From contig CM046877.1 of assembly GCA_025667525.1 (NCBI GenBank), forward strand, positions 622,440,262 through 622,504,261: DNA of 64,000 nt. The letters run 5' to 3'. A program made the position numbers and the translations under genes. Below the pieces are notes generated by a model. That model saw nothing but the letters and a program-made list of their open reading frames with translations. It was not told the DNA's origin and ran no database searches. This DNA is from Glebionis coronaria (Eukaryota > Streptophyta > Magnoliopsida > Asterales > Asteraceae). This document shows, one piece after another, positions 1 to 11,159 of this stretch (position 1 is its first letter; each line of letters begins with the position of its first letter).

Positions 1-2465
1 ATTATAGGTTCAATGTATTAGATAGGGTTCAACATTATAGGTTCAATGTATTAGATAGGGTTCAACATTATAGGTTCAATGTATTAGATAGGGTTCATCA
101 TTATAGGTTAAATATATTAGATAGGGTTCATCATTATAGGTTCAATGTATTAGATAGGGTTCATCATTAGAGGTTCAATGTATTAGATAGGGTTCATCAT
201 CAGAGGTTAAATGTATTAGATAGGGTTCAACATTATAGGTTCAATGTATTAGATAGGGTTCATCATTAGAGGTTCAATGTATTAGATAGGGTTCATCATT
301 AGAGGTTCAATGTATTAGATAGGGTTCATCATTAGAGGTTCAACGTATTAGATAGGTTTCAACATTAGAGGTTCATTGAATTAGATAGGGTTCATCATTA
401 GAGGTTCAATGTATTAGATAAGGTTCAACATTATAGGTTCAATGTATTAGATAGGGTTCATCAATAGAGGTTCAATGTATTAGATAGGGTTCATCATTAG
501 AGGTTCAACGTATTAGATAGGGTTTATCATTAGAGGGTCAATGTATTAGATAGGGTTCAACATTATAGGTTCAATGTATTAGATAAGGTTCAACATTATA
601 GGTTCAATGTATTAGATAGGGTTCAACATTATAGGTTCAATGTATTAGATACGTTTCATCATTATAGGTTCAATGTATTAGATAGGGTTCAACATTATAG
701 GTTCAATGTATTAGATAGGGTTCAACATTATATGTTCAATGTATTAGATAGGGTTCATCATTATAGGTTCAATGTATTAGATAGGGTTCATCATTATAGG
801 TTCAATGTATTAGATAAGGTTCAACATTATAGGTTCAATGTATTAGATAGGGTTCAACATTATAGGTTCAATGTATTAGATAGGGTTCAACATTATAGGT
901 TCAATGTATTAGATACGTTTCATCATTATAGGTTCAATGTATTAGATAGGGTTCATCATTATAGGTTCAATGTATTAGATAGGGTTCATCATTAGAGGTT
1001 CAATGTATTAGATAGGGTTCATCATCAGAGGTTCAATGTATTAGATAGGGTTCAACATTATAGGTTCAATGTATTAGATAGGGTTCATCATTATAGGTTC
1101 AATGTATTAGATAGGGTTCATCATTAGAGGTTCAACGTATTAGATAGGTTTCAACATTAGAGGTTCATTGAATTAGATAGGGTTCATCATTAGAGGTTCA
1201 ATGTATTAGATAAGGTTCAACATTATAGGTTCAATGTATTAGATAGGGTTCATCATTAGAGGTTCAATGTATTAGATAGGGTTCATCATTAGAGGTTCAA
1301 CGTATTAGATAGGGTTTATCATTAGAGGTTCAATGTATTAGATAGGGTTCAACATTATAGGTTCAATGTATTAGATAGGGTTCAACATTATAGGTTCAAT
1401 GTATTAGATAGGGTTCAACATTATAGGTTCAATGTATTAGATACATTTCATCATTATAGGTTCAATGTATTAGATAGGGTTCAACATTATAGGTTCAATG
1501 TATTAGATAGGGTTCAACATTATATGTTCAATGTATTAGATAGGGTACATCATTATAGGTTCAATGTATTAGATAGGGTTCATCATTATAGGTTCAATGT
1601 ATTAGATAGGGTTCAACATTATAGGTTCAATGTATTAGATAGGGTTCAACATTATAGGTTCAATGTATTAGATAGGGTTCAACATTATAGGTTCAATGTA
1701 TTAGATACGTTTCATCATTATAGGTTCAATGTATTAGATAGGGTTCATCATTATAGGTTCAATGTATTAGATAGGGTTCATCATTAGAGGTTCAATGTAT
1801 TAGATAGGGTTCATCATCAGAGGTTCAATGTATTAGATAGGGTTCAACATTATAGGTTCAATGTATTAGATAGGGTTCAACATTATAGGTTTAATGTATT
1901 AGATAGGGTTCAACATTATAGGTTCAATGTATTAGATAGGGTTCAACATTATAGGTTCAATGTATTAGATACGTTTCATCATTATAGGTTCAATGTATTA
2001 GATAGGGTTCATCATTATAGGTTCAATGTATTAGATAGGGTTCATCATTAGAGGTTCAATGTATTAGATAGGGTTCATCATCAGAGGTTCAATGTATTAG
2101 ATAGGGTTCAACATTATAGGTTCAATGTATTAGATAGGGTTCATCATTATAGGTTCAATGTATTAGATAGGGTTCAACATTATAGGTTCAATGTATTAGA
2201 TAGGGTTCAACATTATAGGTTCAATGTATTAGATAGGGTTCAACATTATAGGTTCAATGTATTAGATAGGGTTCATCATTATAGGTTCAATGTATTAGAT
2301 AGGGTTCATCATTATAGGTTCAATGTATTAGATAGGGTTCATCATTAGAGGTTCAATGTATTAGATAGGGTTCATCATTATAGGTTCAATGTATTAGATA
2401 GGGTTCATCATTATAGGTTCAATGTATTAGATAGGGTTCAACATTAGAGGTTCAACGTATTAGAT
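1..2465. repeat. 33-bp minisatellite with 792-bp higher-order repeat
   Basis: About 74 head-to-tail copies of a 33-bp unit, beginning before the window. The core reads GGTTCAATGTATTAGATAGG, followed by a variable linker (ACATTATA, ATCATTATA or ATCATTAGA types). Variant units recur at fixed distance: TTCATTGAATT near 372 and 1164, the ACGTTTC or ACATTTC variant at 651 and 1443, and again at 915 and 1707, each 792 bp (24 units) apart. A shorter 264-bp (8-unit) spacing also appears (651/915, 1707/1971). As 33 is a multiple of three, the array stays open as an 11-residue repeat (FNVLDRVHHYR) over 732-995 and 1524-1787. I treat this as incidental. Confidence 0.97.
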
Positions 2466-2541
2466 GTTCATTGGAGGGAAAACATTAGAGGGAAAACATT
2501 GGAGGGAAAACATTGGAGGGAAAACATTGGAGGGAAAATGT
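2466..2541. repeat. 14-bp tandem repeat at minisatellite edge
   Basis: Five tandem units of GGAGGGAAAACATT with small changes lie directly after the 33-bp array. The last unit runs into the presumed promoter of the GRF gene. A short diverged piece of the same motif (GGCGGGAAAACATT) recurs at about 3310-3330, downstream of the gene. Confidence 0.9.
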
Positions 2542-2649
2542 TAACAATTTCCCTCACTTTTTTAGCATAAAAAGAGAACCACACACACTCCTTATCATCA
2601 CAACCACCAGCATATTACACACACTTATCATCATAAACAAATTGTTATT
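2500..2649 (+). promoter_or_regulatory. Presumed promoter and 5' leader of the GRF gene
   Basis: The stretch between the 14-bp repeats and the ATG has a TATA-like element (GCATAAAAAGAG, about 2565-2576) and a CA-rich leader. A similar block (GGGAAAA, AACCATTTG, CTCAC, T-run, ATCATAAAAAGAG) recurs at 3305-3375. The promoter assignment is inferred from position and the TATA-like sequence only. Confidence 0.45.
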
Positions 2650-3114
2650 ATGTACATGTTGAAGCATGAAGCTTTTCCGTGCAGGTGTGGACATGGAGAT
2701 GTAGTTCTTCGAGAATCGTGGACAACTGAAAACTTTGGTAGACTGTACTATGCTTGTCCACGTTCACGGGTTCAACCTCCAGTTTCATATGGATGCAAAT
2801 TTTTTTTATGGAAAGACGAACGCGTCCAACTACTAATCAAATCTCTTGGAGGTTCAATGAGCTTTTCTCCTCCAAGCTCTTCTTCAAGACCTTCAACGAG
2901 CTTTTCTCCTCCAAGCTCTTCTACCAGACCTTCAACGATTCCAATTTCTTCTCCAAGCTCTTCAGCGTGTGCAAACTGTGTGCGCTTGAATGGAATGATA
3001 ATGGTACTTGAGCGTACGATAGAGTTGTACCGCAACTCCGATAGGCACACATTGGATTCAGCTGCACTACTTCACGACCTTTACGATGACATGGGGAACA
3101 TTCGTTTGGACTAG
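2650..3114 (+). CDS. GRF-type zinc finger protein
   Basis: Intact 154-aa single-exon ORF. Residues 11-54 fit the GRF zinc finger (zf-GRF): Cys11-x-Cys13-Gly, a SWTT.N.GR segment at 23-31, YYACP at 33-37 with Cys36, and Cys49 followed by FFLW at 51-54. Residues 69-105 are a low-complexity Ser/Pro stretch with a repeated SFSPPSSS unit. The C-terminal 45 residues form a probable helix. GRF fingers are known to bind single-stranded nucleic acid in DNA-repair proteins. Plants also have many short GRF proteins of unknown role, often near transposons, and this looks like one of those. The first ATG is followed at once by a second Met (MYM), so the start could be either. It lies between a minisatellite and a CACTA MITE. 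Whether it is expressed is unknown. Confidence 0.8.
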   Translation: MYMLKHEAFPCRCGHGDVVLRESWTTENFGRLYYACPRSRVQPPVSYGCKFFLWKDERVQLLIKSLGGSMSFSPPSSSSRPSTSFSPPSSSTRPSTIPISSPSSSACANCVRLNGMIMVLERTIELYRNSDRHTLDSAALLHDLYDDMGNIRLD

Positions 3115-3304
3115 TTTATGATGTATCTGTTTTCGTGTTTATGAGTCTATTATCGGTTTAATATCCATGTTTAATTAAGCGCGTGTTTAAGTGTCAGTGT
3201 AGAATAAAGTTAGGTTTAGGCGTGTCTGTTTGTAAGCCTCAATGAATGTTAACAATTTTTAATTAATATTAACAATGAATGTTAACAATTATCAGTGAAT
3301 GTTA

Positions 3305-3375
3305 ACTTTTGGCGGGAAAACATTGGCGGGAAAATTAACCATTTGTCTCACTTTTTTTTATCATAAAAAGAGATA
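3305..3375 (+). repeat. Second copy of the GRF-gene promoter module
   Basis: This block matches 2505-2575 in order: two GG(C/A)GGGAAAA units, AACCATTTG versus AACAATTTC, CTCACTTTTTT and ATCATAAAAAGAGA. It lies about 190 bp after the GRF stop codon, so the gene is flanked by direct copies of about 65-70 bp. No ORF follows it; the CACTA MITE begins at 3444. Confidence 0.75.
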
Positions 3376-3443
3376 TACTATTTTAAATTTTAATAACTAT
3401 ATTTTTTAATATATATATTATATTTACTAAAATATTATATAGA

Positions 3444-3915
3444 CACTACACATTTTTGAAAAGTGGTGGTCAAATAGAAGTCAACTTATCCCCAGCGACA
3501 TGTCGTTGGGGAAAGATTTGTTCGTTTTTTTGTAAAATAGGCGCGTTAACTGAATATCTTTGGAGGGAATCCTAAATGTTTCCCCAGCGACATGTCGCTG
3601 GGGAAAACTTTTGTCATAAATTAAACAACGCATTAACGCTAATCACTTGGATTAGACGTGGGAGAAAGTTTCCCCAGCGACATGTCGCTGGGGAAACGTT
3701 GGCGGGTTAATCTCCCGCTTGCATTAATTATGAAGTAGTTTGGTCAAAATTCAGTCAACTTTTCCCCAGCGACATGTCGCTGGGGAAAAGTTTCTTTATT
3801 TTTTGGTCAAAATTTTTTCGAGAAAGTTTGCCACGTCAAAAAGTTTTTACTTTTCCACAGCGACATGTTGTCGCTAGGGAAAACCCCGATGGGAAAAGGC
3901 TGGATTGTTGTAGTG
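3444..3915. mobile_element. CACTA-type MITE with palindrome array
   Basis: The element starts CACTACA (3444) and ends TTGTAGTG (3915), the inverted CACTA-family terminus. Inside are five copies of a palindrome with core CCCAGCGACATGTCGCTGGG, extended to 28 bp as TTT...AAA. They lie at about 3488-3514 (one change), 3579-3606, 3669-3696, 3761-3788 (the last three perfect) and a disturbed copy at 3852-3882, about 90 bp apart. CACTA transposases are known to bind subterminal repeats, so these are probably binding sites. The flanking triplets are AGA and AAG, not an exact 3-bp duplication. There is no coding capacity, so it is non-autonomous. Confidence 0.7.
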
Positions 3916-4199
3916 AAGTCTTAAATTAGTGGAATTTAATACACTTAAAAACAAAAAATTAAAGATATACAACTAAAAAGGCTATTATAGTAAATTTCAC
4001 ATTCTCATATTTCATCAACCCATTACCACCGAGCTCTTCTCCTCCTCCCAAAATCATATCCATGAAATCCTTCCCTATCTTGCTATGTCTTACATTGTGG
4101 TTCATGGGTTTTATGATTTTTTTATTTGTGTGCGGATTAGGATGTGATACGTGGGTACTTATTTCTACAAATCTGTTGTTCCAGGATGTGTTAGTTACG

Positions 4200-4450
4200 G
4201 ACTAGTTGGAAGAGACGACGTATCACGACGTATCAGTTATTTATGAGTTGATGTATCAATTATCATCATGCATTAGTTATTTTCGATGTGACGTATCACG
4301 ATGCATCAGTTATTTCTCGGATGATGATGTATCACGATGCATCAGTTATTTTCGAGATGATGTATTACCATCTATTAGTTATTTTTGAAATAACGTACCA
4401 CGATGCATTATCTATTTTCGAAATGACAGTATCACGTTGTATTAATTTTT
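4200..4450. repeat. Degenerate tandem repeat of about 31-35 bp
   Basis: About seven imperfect units of the form GATGTATCACGATGCATCAG followed by TTATTTTCGA. Short open frames here (4206-4388, 4288-4530) follow the repeat and are not convincing genes. The unit shares its GATGTATCACG core with the longer repeat at 7203-7560. Confidence 0.8.
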
Positions 4451-4842
4451 TTGGAACAAATGCACTATTATGTATATGTGTACTGGCGAGTTGGATGATT
4501 TTTGAAAGAGATGAACATTTGTATTTGTAAAAATATTTTATTGTTTATCTTTTAAATTTCTTAGAAATGACGTGTCCACTCATAAACAATTATAGGTCAA
4601 CTGGATCTATTTTTAATAAAATCAGTTTATGTTATTTGTACTAATATGTATCAGTAGACTATTAGATAAAAAATCATATTGCATGTAAACCTTTTTGTGT
4701 TTAAATACGAATGATATGTAAAAAGAATTTTTAAAAAGTCATTAAATTAAGGCACACATAAAAATATTGACCCGATTTATATACAATTCCCTAAAATACC
4801 CTTCTGATTATATTCATTTACCTTAATATCATCAATAAATTA

Positions 4843-4875
4843 CTAGTTTTAATACCCGTGCACGCACAGGACTTA
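4843..4875 (-). mobile_element. Helitron-like 3' terminus (minus orientation)
   Basis: Read on the minus strand, a GC-rich hairpin (CCTGTGCGTGCACGGG) is followed about 10 nt later by CTAG and then T, the usual layout of a Helitron 3' end (hairpin, then CTRR, inserted before T). The matching 5' end was not found. It may lie anywhere in the AT-rich DNA to about 7600. Confidence 0.45.
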
Positions 4876-4917
4876 AATATAAACGATACATTAAGTAATA
4901 ATCTATTTATTGCAAAT

Positions 4918-5445
4918 TTATGTATATTATATATGTTTTTTAAGAACATCTAATGTTTATATGTTTGATTATCTTGTTGTTTTATTATGTACTGTGTAAA
5001 TTAATATAAACTCATCTCAATTTTATTTTTTAAATTAATAATCTTTTTACTTTCGATTTTATTCTAAATAGTTATATCTTAATTATTAATCAATAAATTA
5101 TTTACATCAACCTTATACGTACATGATTTATAAATTCATGATTTTGTGATGTTTAATATTATTCTAAATAAAATATTAAAATTTATGTATATTATATATG
5201 TTTTGTAAGGACATATAATGTTTATATGTTTGATTATCTTGTTGTTTTATTGTGTACCGTGTATATTAATATAAACTCATCTCAATTTTATTTTTCAAAT
5301 TTAATATTCTTTTTACTTTCGATATTCTATTCTAAATAGTTATATTTTAATTATTAATCAATAAATCATTTACATTAACCTTATACGTACGTGATTATAA
5401 ATTCAAGATTTTGTGATGTTTAATATTATTATAAATAAAATATAA
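4918..5445. repeat. Tandem duplication of about 265 bp
   Basis: Two adjacent copies (about 4918-5182 and 5183-5445) share long blocks such as TATATGTTTGATTATCTTG, ATAAACTCATCTCAATTTTA and TTTTGTGATGTTTAATATTA. The sequence is AT-rich with no ORF. It follows directly on the Helitron-like end at 4843 and may be interior Helitron sequence. Confidence 0.9.
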
Positions 5446-5876
5446 AATTTTAATATTTAAATAGTTATGATGTTCATGGACCCACGAGTTTTACATAATT
5501 TTTCATTATGTGATAATAATAATTGATATTTTGTATAAATATTTGTTGCATAAAGGAGTTGGTTTTGTTTAACTAAAATGTTAAGTATCATTTTCTAGAC
5601 ATTGTGCGTTTAGTACACGTAACGACCTTGTAGAATCTCGTATATTTATTTTCACCTCACACCGATGTTTGAGGTCGTGCATTCATATTGATATTTATAT
5701 TCATGTTAATAATAATTTATTTAGATTGCATTGCTTGACTTTGTTAATTGTCGAAATAAAAATAGACAATAACTTGTGTTTTTATTTGAGTATTTATAAT
5801 TACGTGATTTGTCTATTTTTTAATAGTACATATATGTTTTATTTTTAAAATATAAAGTATATAGATTATAAAGTTT

Positions 5877-6045
5877 AATGGTATTCTGTTAATTTTCCAA
5901 AATTACTAATAAATATGAAAAATATAAGTTTACAATTAAGTCCATCTAATTTATTTATAATGGTATTCTGTTAATTTTCCAAAATTACTAATAAATATGA
6001 AAAATATAAGTTTACACTTAAGTCCATCTAATTTATTTATAATTC
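5877..6045. repeat. 82-bp tandem duplication
   Basis: Two nearly identical adjacent copies (5877-5958, 5959-6040), each beginning TAATGGTATTCTGTTAATTT and ending in AAGTCCATCTAATTTATTTA. There is no coding sequence. From 5446 to 5876 I see only AT-rich sequence. Confidence 0.95.
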
Positions 6046-6534
6046 AACCACTAAAGTTTTATTAATCCCTTCCTCATTTTTAAGTTTTTAATTTCACAAA
6101 TTAAACACATATATTTTAATGCGTTTTCATCAAATTCTTCCATCAAATTTTTTTATTTTGACTAAACTAAATTCAATTTTGACTTTTTTGGACCAATCAC
6201 ATTACTTTATTTTGCTTATGTGTCAAAATGAAGCCATTTGATTGGTCCAATTGTTTTTTCTACAACCTACACTTTTCACTAAAACTGTTCAAAAATTTAA
6301 TTCTTTTAATATATAAAAGATAGATCTTATTAAAGACCTATTAGTAAATCCAATGGCTGAGATTGGTTCTTACTTTTACAACTATAAATTTGTTCTCACG
6401 GTAACCATCCTCTATATTTTGGATCAAATAAGAATTTTTTATTGTTTTAAAAATAAGAACCCAATAAAAATTTGACATGTGGAAACTAAGTCTTTAAATA
6501 AACTTAAACTAATTACAATATTATAAGAGCATCT

Positions 6535-6834
6535 CCAATAAGAGCTTTTTGAAAGACTTTTCACTATTTGAAAAAGTCTTTGAAATAATTTTTACCATTG
6601 GAGTGAAATGTTATTAGTACCAATGGGTTTACATACACAAAGTGTTTTACACAATATTCTCAAAGCTATTACATTACTTAAACATTAAATGATCTAAGAA
6701 AAAAAACCATTGCAAGAATTTTTAGCATTGGAGTAGATTTTGTAGAAAAAGTTTTTGTATATAATTATAAATGCTATAATTAATATAATAAATGCATAAA
6801 GTCTTGAAAGACTTTATGCAATGTAGATGCTCTT
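6535..6834. mobile_element. MITE with AAGAGCATCT inverted ends
   Basis: Left end AAGAGCATCTCCAAT and right end, read on the other strand, AAGAGCATCTACATT bracket 300 bp of AT-rich DNA. GAGCATCTCCAA ends are common on plant MITEs of Tourist/Harbinger or Mutator type. No clear target-site duplication is visible, so the superfamily is undecided. Confidence 0.65.
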
Positions 6835-6947
6835 GAAAACTTGTTCTTTGTCTTCCGTAACAATTGCTTTACCATTATTTTATTTCAATTTTATTTCAAT
6901 TTTGTTTAAAAACATTTAAACCTCTCTGATTTATAATCATGGTGACC

Positions 6948-7180
6948 ATTTTATAAATGTATTAGTTTTTTTTAACTTGTCATTTTATATATTTGTTTCA
7001 GAATTTGATGTGTCAACATATATAAAATCAATGTGTAAGTACTTAAGTAGCCATTCATGTATATACGTGATAATGTACTAGACTACTAGCAACATATTCA
7101 TTTTTCTTTCATTCATATATGTTGTGCCATTTTATAAATGTATTAGTTTTTTTTAACTTGTCATTTTATATTTGTACCGA
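6948..7180. repeat. Direct repeat, about 55-bp copies 180 bp apart
   Basis: CCATTTTATAAATGTATTAG followed by a T-run and AACTTGTCATTTTATAT occurs at about 6950-7002 and again at 7132-7180. The DNA between holds no gene. Confidence 0.85.
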
Positions 7181-7202
7181 TGACTTTAGTACAAATTATT
7201 TT

Positions 7203-7560
7203 TTTTGAAAAGTTATTTCGATGTATTATAGATTCGATACATGCTATTTTTTTTGTCGAGAGTTATTTAGATGTATCACGGTTTTGATATATATTATTTT
7301 TTGTCGAAAGTTAATTAAATGCATCACTAATTTGTATACACTATTTTTTGTCGGATGTTATTTGGATGTATCACGGATTTGATACATGTTGTTTTGTTAA
7401 AAGCTATATTGATGTTTCACGGATTCGATACATGTTATTATTGTCGAAATATGCTTTGATGTATCACAGCTTCGAAACATGCTATTTTTTTTATCAATGT
7501 ATCAAAGCTTCGATGTATCACGGCTTCGATACATGCTATTTTATTGCACCAATATATGTA
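7203..7560. repeat. Tandem repeat of about 47 bp
   Basis: About seven units of the form GATGTATCACGGATTCGATA, CATGCTATTTTTT, GTCGAAAGTTATT, with the last units shortened. The open frame at 7348-7575 simply reads the repeat and is not taken as a gene. Confidence 0.9.
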
Positions 7561-7714
7561 TCAAGTTACATATAATAGAATTTGATAAAATTATAACTAA
7601 ATAATCTGCCCGTGATGTTATTTAAAAAATATGTAGTGACGCTATGTCGAAAAAAGGTACTCTAGTACGTAAAAAGCTCTTGCAAAATTGATTGTTAAAA
7701 ATATTTGTTACAAT

Positions 7715-8067
7715 CATAGTTCTAAATAGCTCGTTATAGCCCCGCACGCTAAAGTTTGAGGCGTGACCTCCGCGTTACGCAATAGGTCAAGGCGCGCTAC
7801 GACATGAGGTGCGGTTATTTTTTGAATTCAACTCCAAAAAATGAATATTATTACATGTAAGGAGAGTTTTCTAGATTTAATTATTATGTACAACACTTAT
7901 TATGAACATAATATAAATATAGTATTAAAATACATAAAACAAATAAACATTTTTATATGTTGTGCCGCTATAAGCCACGCTATAAAAACGCTAAAACTTC
8001 GCCTTAGCCGCTAAAACGTGTAGCTTAGACATGCCGCAACGCCACGATTCACGCTATTTATAACCAT
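7715..8067. mobile_element. hAT-type MITE (353 bp)
   Basis: Inverted ends CATAGTTCTAAATAGC and, read from the right, ATGGTTATAAATAGC. An 8-bp direct duplication GTTACAAT lies at 7707-7714 and 8068-8075, the size made by hAT transposases; one terminal base seems lost on the right. The interior has GC-rich runs built on GCTATA and CGC words, like the neighbouring element at 8182. Confidence 0.85.
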
Positions 8068-8181
8068 GTTACAATAGCAAATTAGCAATACCCAATATGT
8101 AGCTTTCAAATTTGAGTGGCTTGTATTACGTGTAAAAATTTATGATACAAATTAAATGTACCAAATACTATGACTAAAGTC

Positions 8182-8647
8182 CAGGGTTCTAAATAGCGCG
8201 CTATAGCGCGCCTTATAGCGGGCTATAACGTGAAGCGTGACCTCCATGTTACGAAACAGACTAAGGCGGCGTCTTAAGGCGTAGCGTGCTAAAAAGCGTC
8301 ATAAAGCGTAATATAGGGCGATATAGCGCGTAACGTGGCGCTTTTTTCGAATCTTTTTGCTGATTTACAAGAATTTTTCCCTTTTACTAATTTTTGGTTA
8401 TTTAGTTGATTTGGGCTTAGTAATTTTACTATGGAAATAAATCCTTGAGTAACTAATAGTCGGTTTTGTTTTCAACTAAAATTAAAATATTGCTCCATTT
8501 TATAAACTCGCTATATAAATACTAATTTATTAATATTTTGTGCCGCTATATGTCACGCTTCAGAAAACGCCATAGCTTCGCTATAGCTTCTGTAGCTTGT
8601 AGCTTGGCAATAACGCTACGCCACGCTTCACGCTATTTACAACCTTG
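8182..8647. mobile_element. hAT-type MITE (466 bp)
   Basis: Terminal inverted repeats CAGGGTTCTAAATAGCG and, read from the right, CAAGGTTGTAAATAGCG. An exact 8-bp target-site duplication CTAAAGTC lies at 8174-8181 and 8648-8655. It belongs to the same family as 7715-8067 and is separated from it by about 110 bp. There is no ORF. Confidence 0.93.
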
Positions 8648-8909
8648 CTAAAGTCTGAACATCATATTAAATAACTACTTAATTACTCAAATATACTATA
8701 TAAAAACCTCAATATTGAAGTTTATTACACAAGCGTCACTCGTTAATTCTTAATCTCATCAAACACAAAATAATAAATATAATGGTAAATAATAGTTCTT
8801 ATTTTTATAATTTTAATTTTGATCTCACAATAACCCTCCTCTACACACACATATATATATATATATATGATTGCTTGTTTATAAAGCATTATAAAGTGAT
8901 AGATGCAAT

Positions 8910-9282
8910 TAGAGGTGGTAAATATTGCTCATTTTAATACATATGGGCACTTTTTGCCCATTTTTAAAAAAGGATGTGGCACTTTTTTCCCATTCTTTAT
9001 AATGAATGGGTTAAACGGGGCCATATGTAAGAAACTAAATGGGCTTAACGGGCGCACTTGTAAAATACAAATTAGTATACTCGACGAATATTTTTTATTA
9101 ACTTTTTTATCCCGGCTTTCAAACAAGTATTTTATTTTTTATTTGTAAGTTTTTATATGTTTTTTTCCTTTTTTAGCTTGCACCCGTTTAGCCCGCCCGT
9201 TTTGCACGCCCGTTTTGCCCGCGCCCGTTGCCTGTTTAGCCCGCCGCTCGTAACCGCCAGCCCGCCTATTTTGCCACCTCTA
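8910..9282. mobile_element. hAT-type MITE, AGAGGTGG ends (373 bp)
   Basis: The left end TAGAGGTGGTAAATA is inverted at the right as TATTTTGCCACCTCTA. The flanking 8-mers GATGCAAT (8902-8909) and GATGTAAT (9283-9290) differ by one base. Both subterminal regions carry repeated gggC/CCCG words (for example GCCCGCCCGTTTTGC), typical of this plant hAT MITE type. The open frames at 8903-9148 and 9157-9372 are accidental. Confidence 0.88.
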
Positions 9283-10082
9283 GATGTAATCCAACCTAAA
9301 CACGGCTTCATGGGTGCAAGCAAAATTTATAGTGATTACATTAGTATCATCTCTTTTTGTTTGACTGTTTGAGAATTATTCGTTTAGTTTGTTATTTTAT
9401 TTTCCACATTTGGTCATATACATTATAAAAATACAAAACATACCATTCCATGTATATTTTTGTTGGACTTTATTGACCAATGTCCGCCAAATGTTTAATA
9501 TAGTCTTCAATTTTAGCATAAATCTAATAAATCCATCTCCACCATCTATTTATCTAAGATCTAAGGGTTGTATTCAATAGTTTTTTTAATTAAAATAAAT
9601 AAACTATTAACACAAAAAACACACATCCTCTCTGAAGGGATTTGATATCTGGCATTACGACACCCATCAACCATCATTGCCGCCCACCACTGCCACTACC
9701 AACACCAACCACCACCACCAACACCAACCACCACTAGAAACCACGACCAGATCCACACTATCTCGATCAAATCCACACCACCAAACCCTAATTTTTAGCA
9801 CTAAGTTTCATTATTGATGGATATACGATACGTAATAGATGTCGATGATGGTAAGTCGTTTTAATCATGCTTTTTTTTCATTTTGGTTATGCTTAGAAAA
9901 TTTCATAGCTACTCTAAGTAAAACATATGTTATGATTGTTGATTCACACCATTTGTTTGATAAATGACACAATGATAATCACATGTGATTTAACAAGTTC
10001 TAATTTATGAGTGAGCATTTTTATTGAAGTCTAGTCGATTTTTGTAGTTAATAAGCTGATTACAGAAGTAGAATTTATGATT

Positions 10083-10325
10083 GCAGAACTGGGACTATGA
10101 CTCGTATATGAGTCTCTATGACTCATATATGAGTCGCTATGACTCATATATGAGTCACTATGACTCACATATGAGTCATGATGACTCATATATGAAACTG
10201 TACATATGAAACATTTTTTTTGTATTACAAGTAATAATATAGTCACTTTTGAAACAAAATCATGATGACTCATATATGAGTCATTGTGACTCATATGTGA
10301 GTCACTATTATGATTCATATATGAA
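10083..10325. repeat. Palindrome array, left arm of the Mutator-like element
   Basis: Two clusters (10083-10196, 10260-10325) of the 18-bp palindrome TGACTCATATATGAGTCA and close variants, about 20 bp apart. The half-site TGACTCA equals the GCN4/AP-1 type core bound by bZIP proteins. The minus-strand open frame at 10031-10318 only reads this repeat. Confidence 0.93.
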
Positions 10326-10744
10326 ATTGAAACATATAGACTTTATATTGAAACTTGTAGTACTTTACTAATTTTTTTTGTTTGCAGTTCCTAAAAGGGC
10401 CACCAAATCTTATTAAACCTAGGGCCTTCCCGTGGATTTAAAGGCCCTGTGCAACAATCAGAAAACATACTTTTGGCAAAGTCGTTATGTCGATATTGAT
10501 GTCGTTCTCTGATAACCAGAAAGAAAGAATGGCTCTTATTGCGAACGAAATATTGTAAAATGTATAATGATAAAGTTCTTATATATTTTATAAATTATAT
10601 TATAACAACAAATGTTTGAAACCATTAACCAAAAAAATGCTTTAAACTTGTTGATATTGCCTCCTGACCACCTTTAAACTTTTATTGAGCATTTGAACCT
10701 AGCGTAAGTACTTTAATATACACACTACAGAGTATAAAAACTAA

Positions 10745-10866
10745 CATTTGTAATTTTGTGCATTTATTGGGATAATACAACTCACCTAATACAAATGTGA
10801 CAAACTTTTGTAAGTTATTGTGCATTTATTGGGATAATACAATTCACAATACAAATGTGACAAACA
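10745..10866. repeat. Tandem duplication of about 58 bp
   Basis: The phrase TGCATTTATTGGGATAATAC followed by AA(C/T)TCAC and AATACAAATGTGACAAAC occurs twice back to back inside the Mutator-like element. Around it (10330-11140) I see AT-rich DNA with no recognisable gene. Confidence 0.9.
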
Positions 10867-11159
10867 TCATAGACTTTTGGGTAAAAATTGACAATATCCC
10901 ATATTCATCATCATCTTCTTCCTTGGTCATTTTACTAGTTTTCTGTTTATTTCTTTCTTGCTAGATCAGTTAAACTCTGACATATTTATGAAACGAATCA
11001 ATTATTTCTATCGTTTTCAAGCACTGTAACATCATACGTAAGCATAAAGTTGATAAATCTCTCTGGTATGCTTGCAATTTTGGGGCCCCTCATAATATGG
11101 AGTCCCTGTGCCGTCGATCACTCTGCACATACTCAAATCCGGTCATGATAAAACCAACC

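Noticed and set aside
732..1787. Two 87-codon open frames with an 11-residue repeat
   Set aside because: They result from a 33-bp repeat without stops in one frame. They have no start context, no flanking gene structure, and the array breaks the frame elsewhere.
9157..9372. 71-aa Pro-rich open frame
   Set aside because: It falls in the CCCG-rich right end of the hAT MITE at 8910-9282 and continues only briefly beyond it.
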